DNA of 64,000 nt from an uncultured bacterium. GTDB taxonomy: Bacteria; CSSED10-310; CALFER01. This document shows positions 52,372-61,291 of this stretch, one piece after another. Made by a program: the position numbers and the translations under genes. The notes under the pieces are model-generated. The model was not told the DNA's origin. It worked only from the letters and a program-made list of their open reading frames with translations, and did not search any database. The DNA is taken from assembly GCA_937951895.1 (NCBI GenBank), contig CALFER010000045.1, forward strand, positions 1-64,000. The letters are read 5' to 3'. How positions within the stretch are numbered: position 1 is the stretch's first letter; every line of letters begins with the position of its first letter.

Positions 52372-53781
52372 ATGAGTCAGACCCAAATCCAATTCCTCGG
52401 TGCGACCGGAACCGTTACCGGTTCGAAAACGGCCTTGTTCGCCGGAAACACACTTGAAGATCGGATACTGATCGATTGCGGGCTGTTTCAGGGATTGAAG
52501 GATAACCGGCGGAAGAACTGGAATCAGTTGCCGGTCGAACCGCAATCGCTGGGCGGTGTTGTCATCACGCATGCCCATATCGATCACTGCGGCTACCTGC
52601 CTCGGCTGGTGCAGGACGGGTTTGCTCACCCGATCTACTGCACTCCGGCGACTGCGGAACTCATGGCTATCTCACTCCGAGACGCCGCACATCTGCAGGA
52701 AGAAGAAGCGCGATACGCGAACAAGGAAGGATTCAGCAAGCATACGCCGGCACTCCCTCTGTTCAGCACGGAAGATGTCGAGATGACACTCGAACTGGTG
52801 CGCCAGGTCAAATCCTCCGAGCCCCTCACCATAGGAAAAAACCTGACCGTCCGATTCCTCAATTCCGGCCACATCCTCGGATCAACCAGCCTCCAGATCA
52901 CGTCGACAGCCGGAGAAAAACCGATTTCGATCGTCTTTTCGGGGGATCTCGGCCGTTTCGGATTCCCGATCCTGCCAAATCCGGAATCTCCCTCCTCTTC
53001 CGATTATCTCGTGCTCGAATCGACTTATGGAGATCGGGTTCATCGCAATACCGACACTGCCGCAGACCTCGCGGAGACTCTGCAGAAGAATTTCGCTCTC
53101 GGTGGAGTCACCTTGATTCCTGCCTTCTCAATCGGCCGGACCCAACTCATCCTGTTTTATCTCAGACAGTTGCAGGATGAAGGCGCTCTCGACGATATCC
53201 CGGTTTATCTTGACAGCCCGATGGCGATCAAGGTGATGGAAACGTACCGGCGGTATACCGGAGCTTTGGACGATGAGATGAAACACCTCATTCGCAGCGG
53301 CGTCAATCCATTGATGCCGAAGAGTTTCCGGGCAACGGCATCACGAGAAGAATCGATGGCGTTGAATTCGATCAACGGCAATGCCATCATCATCTCGGCA
53401 AGCGGAATGGCGACCGGCGGACGAATTCTCCATCACCTCAAACAGCGCGTGGGTTCGGTGCGGAATTCCGTGCTTTTTATTGGATACCAGGCCGAGGGAA
53501 CGCGCGGACGCGCCATGCTCAACGGAGCTGATTCGATCAAGATCCATGGGAGTCAGCATCCCGTGAGGTGTAATGTGCAGCAAATCGATGGCTTGAGCGC
53601 ACATGCGGATCGCGAGGAGATGCTGGCCTGGCTCGAGCAGTTTCCCTCCCCTCCCAAACGCGTTTTCCTGAATCACGGTGAACCCGATTCCTGCCGCTCG
53701 TTTTCCGAATTCATTACCGGGAAGACCGGCATTCCCACTTCCATCCCATCCTATCTGGATTCCTTCACCCTGGATGTTTAG
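52372..53781 (+). CDS. Beta-CASP metallo-beta-lactamase-fold RNA hydrolase
   Basis: Probable RNA nuclease of the CPSF73-like group, 469 aa. MBL motifs: THAHIDHCGYLP (HxHxDH, about residue 65), LNSGHILGS and SGDLG. The beta-CASP insert has LESTYGDRVH, PAFSIGRTQLILFYLRQ and SASGMATGGRILHHL, and the RMMBL end has IDGLSAHADREEMLAW and LNHGEPDS. All metal ligands are present, so activity is likely. In proteobacteria such enzymes can cluster with universal stress genes, as here. AAGGAG precedes ATG by 8 nt. Confidence 0.92.
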   Translation: MSQTQIQFLGATGTVTGSKTALFAGNTLEDRILIDCGLFQGLKDNRRKNWNQLPVEPQSLGGVVITHAHIDHCGYLPRLVQDGFAHPIYCTPATAELMAISLRDAAHLQEEEARYANKEGFSKHTPALPLFSTEDVEMTLELVRQVKSSEPLTIGKNLTVRFLNSGHILGSTSLQITSTAGEKPISIVFSGDLGRFGFPILPNPESPSSSDYLVLESTYGDRVHRNTDTAADLAETLQKNFALGGVTLIPAFSIGRTQLILFYLRQLQDEGALDDIPVYLDSPMAIKVMETYRRYTGALDDEMKHLIRSGVNPLMPKSFRATASREESMALNSINGNAIIISASGMATGGRILHHLKQRVGSVRNSVLFIGYQAEGTRGRAMLNGADSIKIHGSQHPVRCNVQQIDGLSAHADREEMLAWLEQFPSPPKRVFLNHGEPDSCRSFSEFITGKTGIPTSIPSYLDSFTLDV

Positions 53782-53809
53782 TCACCCGATCGGTCCTCTT
53801 TCTGTTGGT

Positions 53810-55132
53810 TCACCCGGAACCGCTGATCTGGAACGTTTCGAATCGGATACCCGCCGGGCCTGAGTAAGAGCCGAAATTGTCCAGAACGAGTGCATAACTG
53901 GTCTGAGTTGCTTCAGTCGAGAAGTATGCGTGTTCGAAACCGGTGATCAGGTTGCCGCTGACCGAACCGCCGCGTACGGGCGAGCAGACGCCTTTGTCGT
54001 GCAGATACCCGAGTTTGATTTCGGCTGCGAAGTTTCCGGAGATCGTATCCGGCATCATCGCCGAGAATGCCGCCACTTCGAGAACCGGCGTGTCTGTGCG
54101 TCGCAGGCTGTCGAGCGAACGTTTGCCGATGGGGATCTCGATATTCGCGATCGAACCGGTCGGTTCGATCCCGAGATACTCGGCGTATTGCCCCGCGCTC
54201 CAGGGCCTCTCGAATACACCCTCCCGAATCAGTTCACATCTGCATGCAGGCAACCCGTCGGAATCGATCGGACGCGTTTTCAGGCCGAAGGGGACAAATC
54301 CATTGCTGATCAGCGTGAGGCGATCGCCACGAAAGTTCCCGATCGGCTCTCCCCGTGTCAGCATGGATATGTTTCGATACGCATATTGAGCGGAACTGTG
54401 CTGGATGATCGGAGCGAAGATCCCGGTCAGAGCATCGTGTGTCAGCAGAACCGGATACCGGCCGGAAGGCGGAGCAACGGCTCGAGTGCTGTCCTGGACG
54501 AATCGTGCATTCCGGGCGACGATGGCAGGAATCGGTAAATCCTGCACCCGCCTCGCTCTCGGTTCAAAATGCAGTTCGATCTCATGCCCGGAATCACCCG
54601 AGAGCAGGACGCCGTCAAACATGATGTCCGTCTCCGACCACGCGACATCGACTCCCTTACTGTTCAAAAAGTGAACATCCGTCGCATCGACAAAGAATTC
54701 AGCGCTCGACAATCGAACGCCGGCATGCTGGCCGACCGAATCGATGACCTGATCAGCGAGTTTCACAAACAGAAGTTCCTCGAGATTATCGATCAGAGTC
54801 GGATCGAATGTTTCAACGCACGGATATCGCCGGAGGGGTCCTTGCAGATGATACAGCGGATTGCGGATCCGGCGAGCGACAAACACGGCCTTCCGGAGGC
54901 GGGGTTCGAGATCCTGGAGTTCGTGTGAAGAGACCGAGATATCGGTCGATCCGATCCGTCCGTTCTGTTCGCAATACACCGTGATCTGAAACCTGTCCGT
55001 CGACACTTTACGAACGGTGTCGAGCCATTCGCCGATCACGTAGATCTGATACCCCGTCGCCTTACGATGCTGTATCCGCCAGTCTGTGATCTCGGGAAAT
55101 CGCGACATTTTCTCTCTGATTCGGTCGATCAT
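53810..55132 (-). CDS. tldE: TldE/PmbA-like metalloprotease subunit
   Basis: The non-zinc partner of the TldD/TldE protease, 440 aa. The N-terminal half has the family fold around EQNGRIGSTDISVSSHELQDL; the C-terminal half has NISMLTRGEPIGNFRGDRLTLISNGF-type strands, SGNFAAEIKLGYLHDKG and GGSVSGNLITGFE. No HExxxH is present, as expected for TldE. It overlaps tldD by 4 bases. In E. coli the pair cuts unfolded peptides and matures microcin B17. No peptide precursor gene was found here. Confidence 0.88.
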   Translation of the reverse strand: MIDRIREKMSRFPEITDWRIQHRKATGYQIYVIGEWLDTVRKVSTDRFQITVYCEQNGRIGSTDISVSSHELQDLEPRLRKAVFVARRIRNPLYHLQGPLRRYPCVETFDPTLIDNLEELLFVKLADQVIDSVGQHAGVRLSSAEFFVDATDVHFLNSKGVDVAWSETDIMFDGVLLSGDSGHEIELHFEPRARRVQDLPIPAIVARNARFVQDSTRAVAPPSGRYPVLLTHDALTGIFAPIIQHSSAQYAYRNISMLTRGEPIGNFRGDRLTLISNGFVPFGLKTRPIDSDGLPACRCELIREGVFERPWSAGQYAEYLGIEPTGSIANIEIPIGKRSLDSLRRTDTPVLEVAAFSAMMPDTISGNFAAEIKLGYLHDKGVCSPVRGGSVSGNLITGFEHAYFSTEATQTSYALVLDNFGSYSGPAGIRFETFQISGSG

Positions 55133-56541
55133 CCCAACCTCGCTTTGAACTTGAGTGCCGGTCCACCCGCCGTTACCCGCACCATTTCCTTATGCCCCTT
55201 CCCGCAATGACCGCCGTCGCCCATGAATCCGAGCGTATCGCCCACCATGGAAATCGACGACAGCACATCAGGCACAAAACCGGTAATGGTCGACGGCGCA
55301 AATGTTTTGTTCGTCAGTCGGCCATGCCGGATCTGCTGGGCGAGATTGATACCGACCTGAATGCCCCATCCTTTCGGATCCTCCATTCCACTACTCGATT
55401 TCTTCAGATACAGGCCGTCATCGACAGACTCGATCATGCTCTCGATCGACGACGTGCCTTTCTGGAAATACGTATTCGACATTCGCGCGTACACCTTCCT
55501 CTCGAAGCTTTCCCTCCTCCCATTCGACGTTCTCGGCAACCGCAACACCGTCGCCGATCTCAGATCCGTCAGTGCACTGACGAGGACTCCGCCGCGGATG
55601 ATCTGCGTGGATCGCGCCGGCATCCCCTCATCATCGAAAAAATAACTGCCCATGAGTCCCGGAAGGGAGGGATCATCGAACATATCGATCTGTTCCGCGG
55701 CGATTTTTTTCCCGAGAAATGATGCTGCCTTCGCGCGCTCCTTGGCGAACATATCGGCTTCTACACCATGACCGAATGCTTCATGAGCCAGTATGCCGCT
55801 GACTTCTGGTGAGGAGATCACCGTATACTCGCCGGGGTCGATCGGCCGGCTTTCGAAGAGCAGCCTGAGATCATCGATCATTCCGACGAGGTCCGATTCC
55901 GGAACACGAACCGCCTCGAATCCCATCACGCCGCCCTGTCCGATAAAATTCATGTGTGTCGCCCCGTTGTGCATTCCAACGGCCACAGCACGAAACGAAC
56001 AGGTCGTCAGAGAACTGGAGAGCAGTCGGTTCCGGTTGGCAAAAATCTTGTGTTCGTGCCCGTCCGAATAATGAGTCTGCACACTGACCAGTCGGGAATC
56101 CATCGCGTGAATCCGTTCGATGGTCTCATGAAGCTCGGCCGTGACGTCCTCGAGATCGATTGAGTCGGGATCGATCTCGAAAGGAGACACGAAATGCGCA
56201 TCGAGACGCTCGCCGGGGTCGATCGAAAACAGAGCATCCTGACGGGGCATCTGTTCCCAGAGCCGAACCATGTCGTTCGCTTTCGACCGGAGAAAATCCG
56301 GATCGAGACGGTCGGTTGCCCACTCCTGGAAGAAACGTCCGTTACACAGCGTAAAAACGATCCCGCGCTTCGGAACGGTTTCACTCATCGACTCCTGTTT
56401 CCGGTCCGATCGAAGCGCGAATCCGGATTCCTGGGTCACCAGTGCGGATACATACGGAATTTTTTCCTCGAGTCGCGCGATGATATCCGGCAGGAATTGT
56501 CTGAGATGCATGAGATCCGACGGCAAACTTCCGGTGTTCAT
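55129..56541 (-). CDS. tldD: TldD metalloprotease
   Basis: Zinc protease subunit, 470 aa. The metal motif HEAFGHGVEAD (about residue 252) is intact, followed by GLMGSYFFDDEG and MSNTYFQKG, standard TldD landmarks, and a C-terminal GDGGHCGKGH containing His/Cys as in the family. ATG 56541 was chosen over a longer frame because AGGAGG lies 4 nt upstream and the fold starts there. Co-operonic with tldE (ATGA overlap) and, 8 bases upstream, an aldo/keto reductase. Confidence 0.92.
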   Translation of the reverse strand: MNTGSLPSDLMHLRQFLPDIIARLEEKIPYVSALVTQESGFALRSDRKQESMSETVPKRGIVFTLCNGRFFQEWATDRLDPDFLRSKANDMVRLWEQMPRQDALFSIDPGERLDAHFVSPFEIDPDSIDLEDVTAELHETIERIHAMDSRLVSVQTHYSDGHEHKIFANRNRLLSSSLTTCSFRAVAVGMHNGATHMNFIGQGGVMGFEAVRVPESDLVGMIDDLRLLFESRPIDPGEYTVISSPEVSGILAHEAFGHGVEADMFAKERAKAASFLGKKIAAEQIDMFDDPSLPGLMGSYFFDDEGMPARSTQIIRGGVLVSALTDLRSATVLRLPRTSNGRRESFERKVYARMSNTYFQKGTSSIESMIESVDDGLYLKKSSSGMEDPKGWGIQVGINLAQQIRHGRLTNKTFAPSTITGFVPDVLSSISMVGDTLGFMGDGGHCGKGHKEMVRVTAGGPALKFKARLG

Positions 56542-56549
56542 GGTACCTC

Positions 56550-57548
56550 CTATCGATGATAAGACGGGATGGGGCTGTTGAGCGATTTCCAGACCGCGTC
56601 GATTTCCGCCATGACATCCGCAGTGAGACCGCCTTCCATCTGCGCGAAGTTGTACTGTAACTGCTCGAACGAACTCGCGCCGATCACCACGCCCGTGATA
56701 TCCGGTCGATTCAGGAGCCAGCGAAACGCGAGCGAGACGAGGGGGCATCCTGCCTCCCGGGCGATCTGCTTCAGACGATCGACCGCATTGAAAAAAGGCT
56801 CATGCCAGTACCGATCCGCATAATACGGTAAAACAGCAAATCGACCGTCGTTTTTCGGAGACCTCAGATCGTGTTTTCCGGTCAGGATCCCTGCTGCGAG
56901 GGGATTATAGGCGAATACGGACAGATGGTAATTCCGGCAGCATGGAAGCAATTCGGATTCGGCATTCCGCACGAGCATATTGTACATCAACTGGTACACC
57001 CAGGGTCTCGATCGCATCATCGACGACGCCCGTTCGACGAATTGCGCCACCTGCCAGGCCGCAAAATTCGACAGACCCAGCAGATGCACTTTGCCGGTGC
57101 GGATGAGATCATCGCACGCAGCGAGCGTTTCGTCCGGATCGGCATGATCGTCCGGCTGGTGCAGATACAGCAGATCGATGCAATCGGTGTTGAGTCGTGC
57201 GAGGCTGTTTTCGACTTCACGCACGATCGTTCTTCGCGAAAGACCGACGGATAAATCGTTTGTCCCGACCTGGTAGCGCACTTTCGTCGAGACAACAACG
57301 CGATCCCGCTTGTCCCGGATCCACTTTCCGAGAATCGTTTCGGATTGACCGCCGTTGTAAGCATTCGCCGTGTCGAAAAAGAAGACGCCGCGATCGAGAG
57401 TCGCATCGAGCATCCTGAATGCCTCCGTGTCGCTGACCTGACTCCCGAAAGTCATGGTCCCCATGCAGACTCGTGATGCTTTCTGCCCGGAACGTCCAAG
57501 ATAAACGCCGCCGAATGGCCCTGTCACCGCTTTCGGATCGTGAATCAT
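56550..57548 (-). CDS. Aldo/keto reductase
   Basis: NAD(P)H-dependent oxidoreductase with a TIM barrel, 332 aa. The catalytic tetrad is visible: Asp and Tyr in FFDTANAYNGGQSE, Lys in VVSTKVRY and His in LLYLHQPDD. The cofactor end reads GVVIGASSFEQLQYN. It resembles the YajO/Tas-type group acting on varied carbonyls; the substrate is unknown. ATG 57548 follows GGGAGGTGATC, a near-perfect ribosome site, whereas the longer frame (57599) lacks one. It probably leads the tldD-tldE operon. Confidence 0.92.
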   Translation of the reverse strand: MIHDPKAVTGPFGGVYLGRSGQKASRVCMGTMTFGSQVSDTEAFRMLDATLDRGVFFFDTANAYNGGQSETILGKWIRDKRDRVVVSTKVRYQVGTNDLSVGLSRRTIVREVENSLARLNTDCIDLLYLHQPDDHADPDETLAACDDLIRTGKVHLLGLSNFAAWQVAQFVERASSMMRSRPWVYQLMYNMLVRNAESELLPCCRNYHLSVFAYNPLAAGILTGKHDLRSPKNDGRFAVLPYYADRYWHEPFFNAVDRLKQIAREAGCPLVSLAFRWLLNRPDITGVVIGASSFEQLQYNFAQMEGGLTADVMAEIDAVWKSLNSPIPSYHR

Positions 57549-57662
57549 GATCACCTCCCGTTTGAGGGGTTCGTACGCTGCCTGGATGGTGGAGATCAAC
57601 CGGATTTATTGTAAGGCATCCGAGGATGGAGCGAAAGGGAAATGGAACTTTGAAAACTTGGA

Positions 57663-57691
57663 TTGAAAGCGTTATCCAAACGCGATATAGG
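57663..57691 (+). promoter_or_regulatory. Promoter of the ABC exporter pair, with spacer palindrome
   Basis: TTGAAA (57663-57668), a 17-nt spacer and TATAGG (57686-57691). The spacer contains the inverted repeat GCGTT-ATCCA-AACGC (57669-57683), a likely regulator site between the two hexamers. The leader to GTG 57715 is under 20 nt. Confidence 0.65.
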
Positions 57692-57714
57692 ACAGCTGGC
57701 GACTGGAGGTCTCT

Positions 57715-59523
57715 GTGAAGAACTATCACATCGAGCATGACGACGACGCACAGCGGTCCATCAACTGGAAGGCGATCCGAGTTCAGTTGCCCCGGATCCG
57801 GCCCCACCTTCGAAGTCTCCTCCACTGCCTCGCGCTGCTCGCTGTCTTCTCACTGCTTTCACTTGCCGGCCCCCTCCTGGTGCGCCATGCCATCGATGTC
57901 AACTTCAAAAACCTCGACCTCAAAGGTCTCGGTATCACCACCTCCCTGTACTTTCTCGTTCTCCTGCTGTCCTTCGGCTTCAACTTCATCCAGCAGGTCA
58001 AACTCGAAACGGTTGGTCAGACCATCATACGCGGGCTCCGGATCGATGTGTTCTCACACATCATGCGGCTGCCTCAGTCGTTTTTCGATCGGAATCCGGT
58101 GGGGAAGCTGTTGTCGCGTGTCGAGAGTGACACGGAAGCGTTGCGCACACTGTTTACGCAATCCGTTGTCACGATCATCTCCGACCTGCTCATGATGATC
58201 GGCATGTTCTTCATCATGTTCGCCATCAGTCCCAGGCTCAGCATCATCATCTTCTCCGTCGCCCCGTTCGTCATTCTCATCGTTCGCTTTTTCAACCGAC
58301 GCATCATACCGATTTTCCTTGAGGTGAGGAGGCGGACCGCCGAAATCTACGGATTCATCGAGGAATACATGATCGGCGTGAGGATCGTGCAGGTGTTCGA
58401 TCAGGAGAAGCGGGTCACGCAGCATATGGACCGGATCAACAAGGCCAAGCTCGATGTCGAATATCCCGGCGAAGTCCTGTCGAACTATTTCGGCCATATG
58501 GTTTTCCTGATGAGCACATTCGCGACGGTCATGGTACTCGGATTCGGCGGATCATGGGTCATGCAGCCCGACAGTGGACTCACCATCGGCACTCTCGTGG
58601 CTTTCCTCGGATACATCCAGCGTTTCTTCGGTCCGATTTTTCATCTCTCGGAACAGATGAACGTGCTCCAGCGTGCTGCTGCCGGAGCGCGACATATCGA
58701 GGAAATACTCAGCATCCCGCTGCTGGCACATGCGACCTCATCCGACACGGATGTCCCGGAACGGGATCCGGAAACGCATCTCTGCGAAATCGAATTCGAC
58801 CATGTCTGGTTCGCCTACTCCGGCGATGACTGGGTCCTCAGAGACGTCTCCTTCCGGATCATGAAGGGTCAGCGGATCGCGTTCGTCGGTCCGACGGGAG
58901 GCGGTAAAACGACACTGATCAGTTTGATGTTCCGATTCTACGATCCGCAGCGAGGTCGGATACGGATCGACGGGGTCGATATCCGCACAATCTCGCTCGA
59001 TGCATTGCGCCAGCGCCTCGGGTTGGTCATGCAGGATATCGTCTTCTTTCCCGGCACCATCGCAGACAACCTCAGGCTCGATAACCCGGACATCCCGGAA
59101 TCGAAAATCCGGGAAGCTCTGGAGGCGATGAATGCGGTGGATATCATCGATCGGTTGCCGGGAGGATTGCAGACCGAGCTGTCGGAACAGGGGGCGAATC
59201 TGTCTGTCGGTGAGCGCCAGATCATGAGTTTCGCGCGTGCCCTGGTGTACAACCCGGATATTCTCGTGCTCGATGAAGCGACATCGTCGGTCGATCCGCT
59301 CACCGAACACCGCGTCCAGGAAGCCCTCGGCACCCTGCTCCGCAACCGAACCGCACTGATCATCGCGCACCGCCTCCAGACCATTCTCGAAAGCGATCTC
59401 ATTATGGTCATCCAGAGAGGCACACTGGTGGAACGCGGTACGCATGCGGAACTGATGCGGTTGAGGGGCGTCTACTGGAACCTGTATCAGATTCAGCAGA
59501 ACGGGAAGAAGGAACCGGGATGA
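57715..59523 (+). CDS. ABC exporter half-transporter A (canonical Walker B, altered signature)
   Basis: Membrane-ATPase fusion of the MsbA/BmrA type, 602 aa: six membrane helices (about 35-320) and a nucleotide-binding domain (about 350-590). Walker A GPTGGGKTT (about 392), Walker B ILVLDEATSSVD with the catalytic Glu, and H-loop IIAHRLQT are canonical. The signature loop reads LSVGERQ instead of LSGGQ (about 496). With the next gene it forms a heterodimer in which only one ATP site is fully active. GTG start with GGAGG 5 nt upstream; the last 4 bases overlap the partner. Confidence 0.94.
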   Translation: MKNYHIEHDDDAQRSINWKAIRVQLPRIRPHLRSLLHCLALLAVFSLLSLAGPLLVRHAIDVNFKNLDLKGLGITTSLYFLVLLLSFGFNFIQQVKLETVGQTIIRGLRIDVFSHIMRLPQSFFDRNPVGKLLSRVESDTEALRTLFTQSVVTIISDLLMMIGMFFIMFAISPRLSIIIFSVAPFVILIVRFFNRRIIPIFLEVRRRTAEIYGFIEEYMIGVRIVQVFDQEKRVTQHMDRINKAKLDVEYPGEVLSNYFGHMVFLMSTFATVMVLGFGGSWVMQPDSGLTIGTLVAFLGYIQRFFGPIFHLSEQMNVLQRAAAGARHIEEILSIPLLAHATSSDTDVPERDPETHLCEIEFDHVWFAYSGDDWVLRDVSFRIMKGQRIAFVGPTGGGKTTLISLMFRFYDPQRGRIRIDGVDIRTISLDALRQRLGLVMQDIVFFPGTIADNLRLDNPDIPESKIREALEAMNAVDIIDRLPGGLQTELSEQGANLSVGERQIMSFARALVYNPDILVLDEATSSVDPLTEHRVQEALGTLLRNRTALIIAHRLQTILESDLIMVIQRGTLVERGTHAELMRLRGVYWNLYQIQQNGKKEPG

Positions 59524-61277
59524 GCGATTTTCGCGATAACATGGCGTGGCTGGCCAAATTCTATCGTCCTGTGCGCTGGAGGCTGGCGCGGATCGCAGCG
59601 CTCTCGATGATCGTCGCGTCCATCTCGGCTTCCATTCCCTACATCTACATCCGCATCATCGATGGAATCCGCGAGTCCATCTCCTACGGATTCATTCTGA
59701 AATCGATCGGTGTCCTCCTCATTCTCGGAGTCGCCAACTTCTTCCTCTCCGCATTCAACGCCTCCCGACGCGCCGGAATGAATCTGTATCTGGAATGGCA
59801 GTTCCGCCAGGCAATTTTTAAGAAACTGATTCACATGGATCAGCGTTTCTTTGAAGTCTATTCCACCGGCGATATGGTTACACGCCTCACGGATGACGTT
59901 GGTCGCAAGTTGAGCTGGTTCGCCTGTTCGGGCATCTTCCGGGCTTGGGAATCGAGTCTGAGGACGATTTTCTGCCTGACGGCGATGTTTCTGATCAATC
60001 CATGGCTGTCGCTGATCGCGCTGCTCCCTTTCCCGATCCAGATCATCACCTACGTCAAATCCGTCAGGATTCTCGACTCCCGCTTCCTGAAACTCCAGCA
60101 GATCATCTCGAGAGTCAACGAGACCATTGAAGCCTGTTTTTCCGGTATCAAAGTTGTTCAGGCATATTGCATGGAAACCCGCGAAATGCAGCGATTCGCG
60201 GACATTGCGGCTCAACGGGCGGCGACTGAAGTCCGTGCGGAAAAAGCCAATATCTTCGTGCATTCGCTGTACGGGTATTTCTGGCAATCCACTCAGGTTC
60301 TGGTTCTGCTGGCCGGCGGTTGGATGGTGATCAAAGGCATTCTCACCATCGGTGAGTTCGTCGCGTTCGACTACTACATCGCGTTTCTCGTCTGGCCGAT
60401 GTTCGATATCGGAGGTCTTCTGGTCGGATATCGCCGGGCAGCCGTTTCTATCCGCCGTCTGCGTGAAATCGACGCCAAACAGCCCGGAATCACATCTCCT
60501 GCATCACCTGCCATCCCTGCCGTGTCAACCGGTTGCATCGAATTCAGGGATGTCACGCTCAACCGGGGCGGCCGGGATGTGCTCCGTTCAGTCTCATTCA
60601 GGATCCATCATGAGAGGATGATCGCCGTCGTCGGAGGTATCGGCTCGGGAAAATCGTCGCTTCTGGATGTTCTCTGCCGCAGCCTCGACCCGGATTCCGG
60701 CACGGTGCTGATCGATGGTGTCGACCTGCGCGACTGGGATCTGCATGCGCTCCGCCGTACGATCGGGTATGTCTCGCAGGAACCCCTCCTGTTCACCGAC
60801 ACGATCCGGAACAACATTCGATTCGGGAGGGACGAAATCGAGGAAGAGGCGATCGTGCGGGGTGCGGAGATCGCACAGTTGAGTCACGAGATCCGGCATT
60901 TTGTCAAGGGCATCGATACACAGATCGGATTACGTGGATTCACGGTTTCCGGAGGTCAGAAGCAACGAATCAGCATCGCACGGGCTCTGGCGGGAAATCC
61001 CTCGATCCTGCTGCTCGACGATGCGACCTCACATCTGGATGCGGAAACCGAAAACGAGCTGTGGACGCAATTGTACGATGTCATGCCCGGCATCAAAACA
61101 TTCCTTGTCTCCCATCGCACCTCGACTCTCGAAAAGGCCGACCGGATTCTGGTGTTGAAAAACGGTGCGTTGGTTGAATCCGGTTCACATGCAGAACTCA
61201 TGGATCTGGATGGTGAATATGTCCGCATCTACAGCAGACGGAAAATGGAGGAGTACGTCGCGGGGCCTCCGAGATAG
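59520..61277 (+). CDS. ABC exporter half-transporter B (canonical signature, altered Walker B)
   Basis: Partner of the preceding gene, 585 aa, same layout. The nucleotide-binding domain has Walker A GGIGSGKSS (about 371), an intact VSGGQKQR signature (about 475) and H-loop VSHRTST. Walker B reads ILLLDDATSHLD, with Asp replacing the catalytic Glu. The pattern is reciprocal to that of the first subunit, as in asymmetric exporters such as TM287/288. The exported substrate is unknown; drugs, lipids or peptides are possible. It ends 14 bases from the convergent repeat protein. Confidence 0.94.
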   Translation: MSDFRDNMAWLAKFYRPVRWRLARIAALSMIVASISASIPYIYIRIIDGIRESISYGFILKSIGVLLILGVANFFLSAFNASRRAGMNLYLEWQFRQAIFKKLIHMDQRFFEVYSTGDMVTRLTDDVGRKLSWFACSGIFRAWESSLRTIFCLTAMFLINPWLSLIALLPFPIQIITYVKSVRILDSRFLKLQQIISRVNETIEACFSGIKVVQAYCMETREMQRFADIAAQRAATEVRAEKANIFVHSLYGYFWQSTQVLVLLAGGWMVIKGILTIGEFVAFDYYIAFLVWPMFDIGGLLVGYRRAAVSIRRLREIDAKQPGITSPASPAIPAVSTGCIEFRDVTLNRGGRDVLRSVSFRIHHERMIAVVGGIGSGKSSLLDVLCRSLDPDSGTVLIDGVDLRDWDLHALRRTIGYVSQEPLLFTDTIRNNIRFGRDEIEEEAIVRGAEIAQLSHEIRHFVKGIDTQIGLRGFTVSGGQKQRISIARALAGNPSILLLDDATSHLDAETENELWTQLYDVMPGIKTFLVSHRTSTLEKADRILVLKNGALVESGSHAELMDLDGEYVRIYSRRKMEEYVAGPPR

Positions 61278-61291
61278 CGATCTTTGTTCGA

